Position numbers and translations under genes: made by a program. Positions 1 to 8,150 of a stretch of 64,000 nucleotides of DNA are shown piece by piece; the first letter of the stretch is position 1; each line of letters begins with the position of its first letter. The stretch covers positions 1 through 64,000 of the forward strand of contig JAFWYB010000013.1 in the NCBI GenBank assembly GCA_017517865.1, given 5' to 3'. The notes beneath the pieces were generated by a model that was not told the DNA's origin, ran no database searches, and saw only the letters and a program-made list of their open reading frames with translations. Source of the stretch: Clostridia bacterium. Lineage in GTDB: Bacteria; Bacillota; Clostridia; Oscillospirales; Acutalibacteraceae.

Positions 1-18
1 TGTTTTTATACTTCTCAT
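1..18 (-). CDS. 5' end of a second tyrosine recombinase gene (partial)
   Basis: Read leftward, positions 18-1 give the same ATG and five following codons (MRSIKT) as the recombinase at 7239, with the same GAGGAG ribosome binding site ahead of it. The rest lies outside the window. It is therefore inferred, not seen, that a whole second recombinase gene is there. Confidence 0.55.
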
Positions 19-92
19 TTGATCACTCCTCGGAATTTTGAAAATGTGTTCGCAAAATTATTTTAACAGAATTTCGAGGAGGTTTGATAGAA

Positions 93-123
93 AACTTACA
101 ATAACTGTTAATTATTGTGAGTT
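93..123. other. Putative tyrosine-recombinase crossover site (left)
   Basis: Two 12-bp arms (AACTTACAATAA and TTATTGTGAGTT) are inverted around a 7-bp spacer CTGTTAA, with one mismatch between the arms. A short arm-spacer-arm palindrome with a 6-8 bp overlap is the classic binding and strand-exchange site of tyrosine recombinases. Its place at the inner edge of the repeat, beside a recombinase gene, fits that role. The site call is inferred from architecture only. Confidence 0.7.
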
Positions 124-137
124 ACTAAATCAATATT

Positions 138-580
138 TTATAGTTGCAAAAACATAAAGTGTTCTGAAAAGGAAAAACTAAATTTCTTATACAAATAAAC
201 TCTATCCTCAGATGAATTTAAACGAATTAATGTGTATCCTTTATTTTTTGCTTCTTCAATAATTTTTTCTAATAAAACACTCGCTGTACATTGTCCTCTA
301 TACTCAATTTAATGTAAAAACATTAGTGATATATGCAAATTTCCCACTTGGATTTGATAGTGAAGGTGTTACACGAAAAAAGCAAATACCACGGTTAGAA
401 ATAATACCATCATCATTTTCGGGTACCCAAAACATAGTTTCATTTGAAGATAAAGTAGTGCTGAAAAATTCTATCAAATTTTCTTCAATATTATTTTCTC
501 GCTCGTGTTTTACATTTATCATTTTTTCGTAATTCAATAAGAGTATTAATATCATTTATTATTGCTTTCCTAAAATTCAT
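138..580 (-). pseudogene. GNAT-family N-acetyltransferase, two frameshifts
   Basis: Read from an ATG at 580 with a GAGGTG ribosome binding site, the gene gives MNFRKAIINDINTLIELRK. It then shifts frame in a six-A run (522-527) into MINVKHERENN and on to GKFAYITNVFTLN. It shifts again near 307 into EYRGQCTASVLLEKIIEEA and RVYLYKKFSF, ending at 138. The pieces together make a normal ~146-residue GNAT fold, with the R/Q-x-x-G/A acetyl-CoA loop partly degraded (RGQCTA). Both shifts are single extra bases, so either the gene is dead or the assembly has homopolymer errors. Its role in the cassette is unknown. Confidence 0.7.
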
Positions 581-616
581 AACAACACCTCAAAAAGTTA
601 ATAAAGGATGTAAAAA

Positions 617-3442
617 ATGAAAAATAATAAACATATTAGATATTTAAAAATAGTAATCAATATAGTTTCAAACAACATATATTTTTTTATTGGTTTTATG
701 ATTACTTTTAGCATTTTTCTATTATTAGAACCATTAGAACCGATACTCACAAAAATACTAAACTATATATCTTCAAACCACATTATAATAGATGAAAAAC
801 ATTCATCTATTATTCAAATTGTTTTAGAGGTCTTGCTAAGTGTGCTTTTAGGGGAGATATTAAACTTGATTCTTGAATTTTTCACAAAATCAAAAAAAGA
901 AGCACGTTTACTGCAAAAATCTGTTAGGAGAAATTGGATATATACTCATTTTTATAAGTTATATAAAAAATATAATCCTTTAAATTATTTATCACTATTA
1001 TTTATCAATGTTTTTGTTCATGGAAGACCAATCAATTATCATAATCAAAATGAGCACATCCAATCATTAACAAATAGAATGCTTGAATCTACGAATGATA
1101 AACATATTATATGGGTTGTAGGTGAAGCATACAGCGGAAAAACGACAACCGTTTTTCGCTTTTTAGAAAATATAGCTCAAGAACAACCTTTATTTGAAAA
1201 ATATGAAAAAAACATTTATTATTTCGATTTAGGTAATAATCAGTTTTCAACAAAAAAATTGATAAATGATATTGAGTTGAGAAAATATATTAACAGTTTA
1301 ATTATTTTAGATAATGTTCACAAATTAAATAACCATGATTTGGTATGTTTTATTGTTGGAATGGAATCATGTCATCATAATGTTGACAGAATAATATGTT
1401 TATCAAGAGAATTAGAGTCTTTTTGCTATTCTCAAGAAACATTTGAAAGATTATCAGATTTTATAAACAAAAATACAGAAAGACTTGACATAAAAAGCAG
1501 TGGTTTTAAAATAAGCGAAAGTAAATTTTTACTTGAGGAAATCAAATTACACCTAAATGTAAAAGAATTTGAAAAGTTTTGTTTGCAAACAATCGGCGAT
1601 ACAACATACAGTAATCCCATAATGATACTTCAATGCTATAACTTGTATTGGCTATCAAATTCTAAAATAAAAAAGAAATATGTTATCGATTTGTTCAAAG
1701 CAATTAACAATGCAACAAATCATAGTATTAAAACATGTTTACTCTCTTTCATAATTCATGCATCTTTATTTTCAGGCGGATTTGAAGATTCGTGGATAGA
1801 TGAATACATAAAAAAGTCATTTACATTTCCAACAAATATTTTTGCTAAATTTCATTTAAAGCTTCTAAAAGAAACTGGATTTATCAGTACAACAAATGGT
1901 ACACATATTAACTGGTTTGCTTTTCATGAACAAATTGCAAAAATATATTTTAAAGAGATTCTTACATATAATAAGTATTATGATGCAAATAGTGATATAA
2001 TAAAATATTTAATAATCAAAAACAAAGAGCTAAAAAACTATGCAAATGCTTGGAAGTACTCGATTATTCTTGATATTAATTATAAAGATACTGATAAACT
2101 ATTTGATAAGGCTTTGGAATATGTGAATTTTAAAACTTTTTTGGAAGATACCATTTTTATATGTGATTCAATGAAACTAAATTCTAATAATTTTCTGCAA
2201 AACTTTGGTATCTTATATGATAGAATTGGCGAATTATCTAAATCAGCTGAATACTTTGATATGCAATTAAAAATCAATTTCGATCCTGTTGTATATATAA
2301 ACTACATTCAAGTTGATCACTCGCAATATTCAGATGAAGCAATACAACTACTGCTAAAACACCATGACCCATACTGCAATTTAGCTGCAATGTATTGGAA
2401 ATTACATATTGATTTGCATGATGGAATATTTAGCTTTAAAGCATTTTCAGATATGCTAGATATTTTTATCAAAGAGAAATCAATTATTATTTCCAATCAA
2501 CCATATTATGGTAAACATTTATTACGAAGATGGTATTTTGATTGCTTTAGATGTTATTATTTGTCTGGACAGTTAAATCCATATCTTTTGAGTAATATCA
2601 TGAACTCAGAAATTAGTCAAGAATTGGAGCAGCTTGTTGAAACTGAAGCATATAATATAAAATTTAGAAAAGCTTTCTATTTGCATTATGATATTTTATT
2701 TCTTATTGGTGTCCTCGAAAAATACTCATTTGATGAGTATGAAAAGTGGGATTCTGTAATGCTTGGCGAAAATAAAGTTCTTCCTTTAAAGATGATTGCC
2801 CAAAAATATGAATGTAGCATAATGGAATACATCGCCAAACAAGCAGAAGAATACTATATTCAATCATCTGTGGCAATGAAAAATATTATGGATAAATCAT
2901 ATCGTTATTCAGATCTTAGAATATGGGAATTACAATTGGCAAAAGATAATGTAACAATTACTGATATTAAGAATAATGAGGTGTTATTGGGCAACTATAT
3001 AGAACATTCAACAAATATCAAAATTGATGAATATGTGGCTTATGGTTATACTTATCTTTTAAAAACATATTTAGTTGGTTTATTTAGTTACGATACTGAA
3101 TATGATGACAATACACTTAAGGGAAGCACAAAGGACAACCTATATATCTCTGATGAAAAAATAACCAATTGTTTCGAAAACATAAAAATGTATCATGACA
3201 AGTATAGAGATTCAAGAAACAATGAGTATTGTATGTTTCGTTTAGAACTTTATAAAACACTATATTCTATCATTTCAAACAAAAATAAAAATCCATTAGA
3301 TGCAATTAAAACACTAAAAACAAAAGCTGAAAATAAAAATTATCACCGAGAAACTATGCTTTTAGAAGTTTTAATTAAAAATAATTGCAGTCGTCTAACA
3401 ATAAAAAATATATTTAAGTATTATCCATTGGTTCTTCAATAA
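617..3442 (+). CDS. Membrane-anchored STAND-like P-loop NTPase
   Basis: The 941-residue protein starts after AAAGGATG. Two hydrophobic segments (about residues 20-40 and 63-88) should anchor it in the membrane. A P-loop follows at 169-177 (GEAYSGKTT), with a Walker B strand at about 227-235 (SLIILDNVH) and an ICLSRE strand at about 259. The rest is a long helical, Tyr-rich region resembling TPR-type superstructure repeats. This layout of anchor, NTPase and helical repeats is that of STAND-type switches, many of which act in phage defence or regulated cell death. That role is inference. The gene starts 36 bp from the divergent GNAT remnant, and its last 29 bp overlap the end of the convergent PLP-enzyme gene. 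It is very AT-rich. Confidence 0.75.
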   Translation: MKNNKHIRYLKIVINIVSNNIYFFIGFMITFSIFLLLEPLEPILTKILNYISSNHIIIDEKHSSIIQIVLEVLLSVLLGEILNLILEFFTKSKKEARLLQKSVRRNWIYTHFYKLYKKYNPLNYLSLLFINVFVHGRPINYHNQNEHIQSLTNRMLESTNDKHIIWVVGEAYSGKTTTVFRFLENIAQEQPLFEKYEKNIYYFDLGNNQFSTKKLINDIELRKYINSLIILDNVHKLNNHDLVCFIVGMESCHHNVDRIICLSRELESFCYSQETFERLSDFINKNTERLDIKSSGFKISESKFLLEEIKLHLNVKEFEKFCLQTIGDTTYSNPIMILQCYNLYWLSNSKIKKKYVIDLFKAINNATNHSIKTCLLSFIIHASLFSGGFEDSWIDEYIKKSFTFPTNIFAKFHLKLLKETGFISTTNGTHINWFAFHEQIAKIYFKEILTYNKYYDANSDIIKYLIIKNKELKNYANAWKYSIILDINYKDTDKLFDKALEYVNFKTFLEDTIFICDSMKLNSNNFLQNFGILYDRIGELSKSAEYFDMQLKINFDPVVYINYIQVDHSQYSDEAIQLLLKHHDPYCNLAAMYWKLHIDLHDGIFSFKAFSDMLDIFIKEKSIIISNQPYYGKHLLRRWYFDCFRCYYLSGQLNPYLLSNIMNSEISQELEQLVETEAYNIKFRKAFYLHYDILFLIGVLEKYSFDEYEKWDSVMLGENKVLPLKMIAQKYECSIMEYIAKQAEEYYIQSSVAMKNIMDKSYRYSDLRIWELQLAKDNVTITDIKNNEVLLGNYIEHSTNIKIDEYVAYGYTYLLKTYLVGLFSYDTEYDDNTLKGSTKDNLYISDEKITNCFENIKMYHDKYRDSRNNEYCMFRLELYKTLYSIISNKNKNPLDAIKTLKTKAENKNYHRETMLLEVLIKNNCSRLTIKNIFKYYPLVLQ

Positions 3443-4616
3443 TATTTTTATTAAGCGGAACCAAGGAATTTATAAAATCACAAACATGTTGTGATTTTAT
3501 TCTTGGTTCTTCTTTTATTATATCAACGATTAACTTCGCAAGAATGTGTGTTTTATCAGGTGTTAATCCTTGAAGAGTCGCTGCAGTTGTTCCCAAGCGC
3601 AATCCGTATCCTAAATTGTATGGAAGTAGTCTATAATTGACTAACAAATTATGTTCTTCTAGTCTTTGCTGAGCTTTTAAAGCACAGTTTTGATCTTTAA
3701 GTGGTATCCATATATGATGAGTGGGTGGTAAGTTATCTTTTTTTTGAATTACTTTTAATCCAACATCAATTAAATTTTTTTCTAATGCTACACTGTTTTC
3801 TAATGCTAATGAAGCATATTTGTGCAACAATTCCATATTCCTTATTGCAGCACCTGCCTTGAATATATTGTCAGCATGCAAATTTGAAACATAACTTGAC
3901 ATTCCTGATAATATTCTTTGCCAATATATATTATTTTTATCCTTTGCACAAATGAGAGCCTGCTGTGGTCCAGGAAAATTTTTATGTAGTGTTGATAGTA
4001 GAAAATCAAATCCCATGTCAAAGGGGGTTTTATAGGTTCCCATCATAATATTTGTTAAGTATTGCGATGCATCATAAATACAACAACTGTTGTTATTAGT
4101 TAATTCGCTAAAATCTTCATAGTTGATACCTTCACTACGGTCAACAAAAATAAATTTAGGTTTAAGATTTCTAATTAACAATTGCGTTTCTTTTTTATCT
4201 ACACAAAAGTTTTTGTAATCAACAACCATATCAATTACACGATATCCCAATCTCTTTAAAATCGTTGATGTTGCATAATGACCGCCAGCTTCTGTAGGAA
4301 GTAAGAGTACTGAATCTCCAATGTTTCCAACTCCCATAAAAGTAACAATATGTGCGTGCAAACCGGATAACAACCGCATAGATAATGCATCGGCATTAAG
4401 CAACTTAGCCCACTTTAAATATATTTCATTTATTAATATGCTATATTGTTCTCTGCCCGAAAACAATATATTTGTTTTTTTCTTTTGTTCTGCTGTACGT
4501 ACTTTATCAGAAATATAAAATCCTTCAAGTTCAGATGTGGTATAGTTAGATACTAAATGTGGAAGGTTTTCTACAGGATTTAAAATAAGTTTGTTATCTC
4601 TTTTATTGTCATTCAT
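3414..4616 (-). CDS. SHMT-like PLP-dependent (fold type I) enzyme
   Basis: This 400-residue protein resembles serine hydroxymethyltransferase. LNPVEN near the N-terminus matches the SHMT LxxSEN region. GGHY (111-114) matches GGHL, YDASQ (181-185) carries the Asp that binds the pyridine nitrogen, and STLHKN (208-213) carries the Schiff-base Lys212. GLRLGT (338-343) holds the carboxylate-binding Arg340. It is too divergent to be the housekeeping GlyA. Relatives with altered substrates include threonine transaldolases of nucleoside antibiotic pathways, so an aldol-type reaction on a nucleotide-derived aldehyde is one possibility (inference). It begins 4 bp after the CYTH gene, so the two are one operon. 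Confidence 0.75.
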   Translation of the reverse strand: MNDNKRDNKLILNPVENLPHLVSNYTTSELEGFYISDKVRTAEQKKKTNILFSGREQYSILINEIYLKWAKLLNADALSMRLLSGLHAHIVTFMGVGNIGDSVLLLPTEAGGHYATSTILKRLGYRVIDMVVDYKNFCVDKKETQLLIRNLKPKFIFVDRSEGINYEDFSELTNNNSCCIYDASQYLTNIMMGTYKTPFDMGFDFLLSTLHKNFPGPQQALICAKDKNNIYWQRILSGMSSYVSNLHADNIFKAGAAIRNMELLHKYASLALENSVALEKNLIDVGLKVIQKKDNLPPTHHIWIPLKDQNCALKAQQRLEEHNLLVNYRLLPYNLGYGLRLGTTAATLQGLTPDKTHILAKLIVDIIKEEPRIKSQHVCDFINSLVPLNKNIIEEPMDNT

Positions 4617-4620
4617 ATTA

Positions 4621-5244
4621 CTACATCCTTTTTAGATTCTTTATACATATGCTATATTTATTTTCATTGCTGATATAAAAGCTACCTGATAGACAGACAC
4701 TATCAATAAGCTTTGATAATTCTTTTGATAGCAGAACATAGTCAACTTCATACTCTATCTCTATTTCTATAAAGGAAAATATTTTTTTGGGGGGTTGATT
4801 GACTATGCAATAATCTAAACAGATTTCAAATTGAATATCATTTACCGAAACGATATATTTCGATCGTTCAATTTCAAGTTCAAATAATGAAAACACCTGA
4901 AAATTAAGCTTATGATTATCTAAAAATTCACTTATTTTAGAGCCTATTTCATCATTTTCATTAATAAAAGCACTAATTTCTTGGCGTTTAAGTTCTTTAT
5001 TTTTAGTAACATTAGGCTGAAATTTGAATACTATTCTATTTTCTGGTTTTCTAATTCTCAATGAGCAATTTGAGTTTAATAATGAAAAATCTTGTGTGTC
5101 GAAATAAGTATCCTTTATTAAATAAGTTTGAGTTGATAATAATTGAATTTTACTTTCATACAAGCTTTTTTTTATAAATTTTCTTAAAATACAAACATTA
5201 TCATTTTCTCGTGATAAAAGTTTCAATTCTTTTTCGATTTTCAT
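4621..5244 (-). CDS. CYTH-domain protein (triphosphate-binding)
   Basis: The 207-residue protein is one CYTH/triphosphate-tunnel domain. It shows the N-terminal ExExK signature (E4, E6, K8), YFDT at 47-50, LRIRK at 62-66, FKF with K74, RQE at 87-89, and the late acidic strands ICLDY and FIEIEIE. The basic and acidic tunnel residues are all kept, so activity is likely. Known members are class IV adenylate cyclases, thiamine triphosphatases and tripolyphosphatases, and sequence alone does not choose among them. It is the first gene of a two-gene operon with the SHMT-like enzyme and lies 36 bp from the divergent PHP gene. Confidence 0.85.
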   Translation of the reverse strand: MKIEKELKLLSRENDNVCILRKFIKKSLYESKIQLLSTQTYLIKDTYFDTQDFSLLNSNCSLRIRKPENRIVFKFQPNVTKNKELKRQEISAFINENDEIGSKISEFLDNHKLNFQVFSLFELEIERSKYIVSVNDIQFEICLDYCIVNQPPKKIFSFIEIEIEYEVDYVLLSKELSKLIDSVCLSGSFYISNENKYSICIKNLKRM

Positions 5245-5280
5245 ATAATTTTATCCTTTGTTAATAATTGGAGGTAAAAA

Positions 5281-6198
5281 ATGCAACAGTTGCGTACAAT
5301 AAATAAACAGGGAACATGGTTTAAAGGAAACCTTCACAACCACACAAATCTTTCCGATGGCGAACTTTCACCACAAGAATTAATACAGCAATATAAAAAC
5401 GAGGGATATAGTTTTATATCAATAACAGATCATTGGATATATGGAACTCATCAACAATTTCAAAATGAGAATTTTTTGATTTTTGGTGGCGTAGAGTTTG
5501 ATATTCCAATTACGAATGATGATAAGAGAACATATCATATTGTAGCGATAGGCAATCCGCAAACAACCGCATTTCCTCATGGACATACTTTTAGCGAAAT
5601 TAGTAGAAGTTCAAATATTAATGGTTTAATCAATTTTTTAAATGATAATGAACAGATTTGTGTGCTGGGACATCCTTGTTGGTCACAAATTCAAACAGAA
5701 GAATTAGATAGAATAGAAAAATGCTTGGGGGTCGAGATATTTAACAATGGAACATTTCAAGAGTTTGATAAGGGATTTTCGGAAACATATTATGATAGAA
5801 TGCTATGGACTGGAAAACGAGCGCTATGCTTTGGATGTGACGATACCCATCCACAAACAAATTTGTTTGGTGGTTTTATACAAGTTAAATCAGAATCTTT
5901 GTCATATGCTTCTATTCTTAATTCAATACTTAGTGGTAGTTTTTATGCATCTAATGGACCGAGCATTTTTGATTTTTACATAGAAGATAACAAAGTATAT
6001 GTTGAATGTTCAAATTGTTCACTAATATCTATTCATGGAAAGAAATTTAAAGGTAAAGCACTATATTCTGCAAAGAACGATTTAAATTTTGCTTCGTTTA
6101 AAATTGGTGAAAATATGGATTATGTGTATGCAATATGCCAAGATGCTCAAGGACACAAAGCATGGACTCAACCGATTTGGTTAAAATCAGTCGATTAA
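5281..6198 (+). CDS. PHP-domain metal-dependent phosphoesterase
   Basis: The 305-residue protein has the full set of PHP metal ligands: NLHNHTNLSDG (H19, H21, D26), SITDH (D50, H51), GGVEF (E72), H86, LGHPCW (H131) and FGCDDTH (D187/D188, H190). Known single-domain PHP proteins act as phosphatases, exonucleases or nucleotide phosphoesterases. The last ~100 residues form a less conserved beta-rich tail. The ATG follows a good GGAGG site. The end overlaps by 12 bp the convergent NDPK-like gene. A role in processing a phosphorylated product of the neighbouring enzymes is inferred. Confidence 0.85.
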   Translation: MQQLRTINKQGTWFKGNLHNHTNLSDGELSPQELIQQYKNEGYSFISITDHWIYGTHQQFQNENFLIFGGVEFDIPITNDDKRTYHIVAIGNPQTTAFPHGHTFSEISRSSNINGLINFLNDNEQICVLGHPCWSQIQTEELDRIEKCLGVEIFNNGTFQEFDKGFSETYYDRMLWTGKRALCFGCDDTHPQTNLFGGFIQVKSESLSYASILNSILSGSFYASNGPSIFDFYIEDNKVYVECSNCSLISIHGKKFKGKALYSAKNDLNFASFKIGENMDYVYAICQDAQGHKAWTQPIWLKSVD

Positions 6199-7086
6199 AG
6201 AGTCATATGGTGATGAATATTCCATAAAACTGGTTATAATTATGACAAACTCGCAAGCCCAATCAAGTTTATGAACTTTTCGTAGATTTTCTATTAATTC
6301 AATCGTAAGTTTGTTTTTACCATTTTTAATATCTTTAAGAGTTTCTATAATTTTTGGGGGAATTTGTGAGTCTTTTTCTAAATCAATAATAAGTTTTGAT
6401 AATAATACAGATGGGTCTGTTTCCCTTATTTCATAATTTTTATTAGAAAGTTCTGCTCTTAAATCGTTATAGTCAATAATTTTTTTATTCTTAATTGCTG
6501 TAAAAATCTCTATCAGACTATCCCAATCAAAAAAAACACCAAGTTCTCTTAACAAGTCAGCGACATCATCAGGTGTATGTATATAATTCATAAACTTATT
6601 TATAGATTTCAACTTATACCTTATTGTATGTGGTTGATACGCACCCAGAGGAGTCGAACCTTTTATTTCAGCGAGAAAATCGCATGCATTTTTATTCTGA
6701 GTACATTTCTTATGTAGCACAAGAAGTACACAATCAAACTGTGGATAGAATTGTAGGTTAGTTATTATTCTAATAAGTGATGCGGCTGACCATGCATATT
6801 TCCATAATTCGGATATCTGAACATGGCTAATTCTTTTAATGCAGTAGTAAACTAAATCAAAATCTTTAAGCAAAGCAATTAATTCATTTGTTTTATTAAG
6901 TATTAAAGTTTCGGGTTTTATCATTAAATAAGTATAATCTTTCAATGTTTTGGCTAAATTATTTTCCAATATAAAATTTGCAGCCTCGAACGAAAGTTCG
7001 AAATATAAATCTTTAGAAAAAAGCTCTCTTTTTTTTATTGTTGTATTCAATTCTTCCCATGGAATATTTTCATTATGTAAAAACAT
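6187..7086 (-). CDS. NDP-kinase-like domain protein
   Basis: In this 299-residue protein, residues about 51-186 match a divergent nucleoside diphosphate kinase. YTYLMIKPET (51-60) gives the triphosphate-contacting Lys57. STPLGAYQPHTIRYK (144-158) parallels the NPxxAxxGTIRGD region and keeps Arg156. NYIH (167-170) gives Asn167 and the phosphoryl-acceptor His170, followed by DDVADLLRELGVFF like the SVExAxxEIxxWF helix. The usual loop arginine before the ExxP turn is not evident. About 50 extra N-terminal and 110 extra C-terminal helical residues are not NDPK. The ATG follows GAAGGGGA. Function is unknown, but phosphotransfer to a nucleotide is plausible. Confidence 0.65.
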   Translation of the reverse strand: MFLHNENIPWEELNTTIKKRELFSKDLYFELSFEAANFILENNLAKTLKDYTYLMIKPETLILNKTNELIALLKDFDLVYYCIKRISHVQISELWKYAWSAASLIRIITNLQFYPQFDCVLLVLHKKCTQNKNACDFLAEIKGSTPLGAYQPHTIRYKLKSINKFMNYIHTPDDVADLLRELGVFFDWDSLIEIFTAIKNKKIIDYNDLRAELSNKNYEIRETDPSVLLSKLIIDLEKDSQIPPKIIETLKDIKNGKNKLTIELIENLRKVHKLDWACEFVIIITSFMEYSSPYDSLID

Positions 7087-7114
7087 TTCTATCCCCTTCT
7101 ATAATTTGTTTATA

Positions 7115-7142
7115 ATTATATTAAAAAGATAACAACTCACAA
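7115..7142 (-). promoter_or_regulatory. Candidate promoter of the NDPK-like gene
   Basis: Leftward TTGTGA (7142-7137) and TATAAT (7120-7115) are 16 nt apart, about 30 bp before the gene. The -35 box lies inside the inner arm of the putative crossover site, so a bound recombinase would cover it. The arm moves with the segment, so inversion would not separate promoter from gene. Confidence 0.45.
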
Positions 7143-7164
7143 TAATTAACAGTTATTGTAAGTT
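7134..7164. other. Putative tyrosine-recombinase crossover site (right)
   Basis: This is the inverted copy of the site at 93-123, with the 7-bp spacer at 7146-7152. The two sites are in inverted orientation with asymmetric, identical spacers. Recombination between them would therefore invert the intervening ~7 kb rather than delete it. Confidence 0.7.
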
Positions 7165-7256
7165 TTCTATCAAACCTCCTCGAAATTCTGTTAAAATAAT
7201 TTTGCGAACACATTTTCAAAATTCCGAGGAGTGATCAAATGAGAAGTATAAAAACA
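7134..7256. repeat. Right copy of 123-bp perfect inverted repeat
   Basis: This is the reverse complement of positions 1-123. It covers the upstream region, ribosome binding site and first six codons of the intact tyrosine recombinase gene at 7239. Its inner end is the putative crossover palindrome at 7134-7164. Together with the left copy it encloses 7,010 bp. Confidence 0.97.
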
Positions 7257-8150
7257 GCAAGTGATGAATTTATACAAGTCATCCAATCTACAAAAAATTT
7301 ATCCGATAAAACGATAACAGCATACCGTTCGGATTTAAAAGATTTTCAGGTGTTTCTGCAAGACAAAAAACTTGATGAAACGGTTATCCTGAAATATGTG
7401 CAAGTGCTATCCAAAGAGCGTGGGCTCAAAGATAACACAATTTGCCGAAAGTTAATTACATTGAAAATGTTTTTCAGTTTCCTTTATGAGCAAGGTTATA
7501 CTGATGTCAATTATTATCAGAATCACCATTTCCGTTATAAGAAAGAACGCAGACTTCCAAAAACACTGGCTATTAAAGAAACATCAAAACTGCTCACATA
7601 TTTAAGTAACAGTGCCGAAAATGAAACAACGGTTTTTGAATTATGGAAGAATTACCGTAATCTTGCTTTGATTGATGTATTAATCAGTACCGGTATAAGA
7701 ATTGCTGAGGCTTCAAACATCGCACTTGGTGATGTGATTTTTTCTGAACGGACAATTCTCATCCACGGCAAAGGACGAAAACAGAGACTTATCTACATAT
7801 CCTGTAACGACACATGGAACAATATTACTCAGTGGCTGAAAATCCGTAAAAGCAGACCAACAAATACAGATAAAATATTTGTAAACCGTTTTGGTGAACA
7901 ACTGAGTATTCATGGAATCGAATATATCTACAACTCTGCAAAAAGAGCTTGCGGAATTAACGAGAAATCAACACCACACTACTTGCGGCATACTTTTGCT
8001 ACAAATCTTCTTGCAAACGGTGCAGACTTACGTTCTGTTCAAGAAATTCTTGGACACAGTAGTGTTGCTACAACGGAGATATACACCGAGGTAACAACAA
8101 AACGAAAGAAACAAGTGCTTAATAAGTATAATTATAGAAATAAATTGTAA
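7239..8150 (+). CDS. Tyrosine recombinase (XerC/D-like integrase)
   Basis: The 303-residue protein has a SAM-like N-terminal DNA-binding domain (about 5-90) and a catalytic domain with every active-site residue: STGIRIAEA (R154), HGKGRK (K178), PHYLRHTF (H247, R250), LGHSS (H273) and TTEIYTE (nucleophile Y282). The ATG follows GAGGAG. The upstream region and first six codons are part of the 123-bp inverted repeat. It most likely acts on the palindromes at 93-123 and 7134-7164, which is inference. It ends well before a strong hairpin at 8396-8429. Confidence 0.93.
   Translation: MRSIKTASDEFIQVIQSTKNLSDKTITAYRSDLKDFQVFLQDKKLDETVILKYVQVLSKERGLKDNTICRKLITLKMFFSFLYEQGYTDVNYYQNHHFRYKKERRLPKTLAIKETSKLLTYLSNSAENETTVFELWKNYRNLALIDVLISTGIRIAEASNIALGDVIFSERTILIHGKGRKQRLIYISCNDTWNNITQWLKIRKSRPTNTDKIFVNRFGEQLSIHGIEYIYNSAKRACGINEKSTPHYLRHTFATNLLANGADLRSVQEILGHSSVATTEIYTEVTTKRKKQVLNKYNYRNKL

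Larger units (their letters stand above)
1..123. repeat. Left copy of 123-bp perfect inverted repeat
   Basis: Position k here is the exact complement of position 7257-k for k = 1 to 123, and the match breaks at 124 versus 7133. The repeat reaches the window edge, so its true outer end is unknown. It holds a ribosome binding site and the first six codons of a leftward recombinase gene, plus a 31-nt palindrome at its inner end. An internal imperfect repeat (TCCTCGAAATT facing AATTCCGAGGA) may be an accessory recombinase site. Complete identity over 123 bp, including non-coding bases, implies recent duplication or continuing exchange between the copies. Confidence 0.97.

Noticed and set aside
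6645-6665. tRNA T-arm-like bases (GAGGAGTCGAACC)
   Set aside because: It lies inside the NDPK-like coding sequence, with no acceptor or anticodon stem around it.
1-7256. Reading the 123-bp inverted repeats as the ends of a classical DDE insertion sequence or transposon
   Set aside because: There is no DDE transposase inside, the repeats contain the start of a tyrosine recombinase gene, and the recombinase lies outside the enclosed segment.
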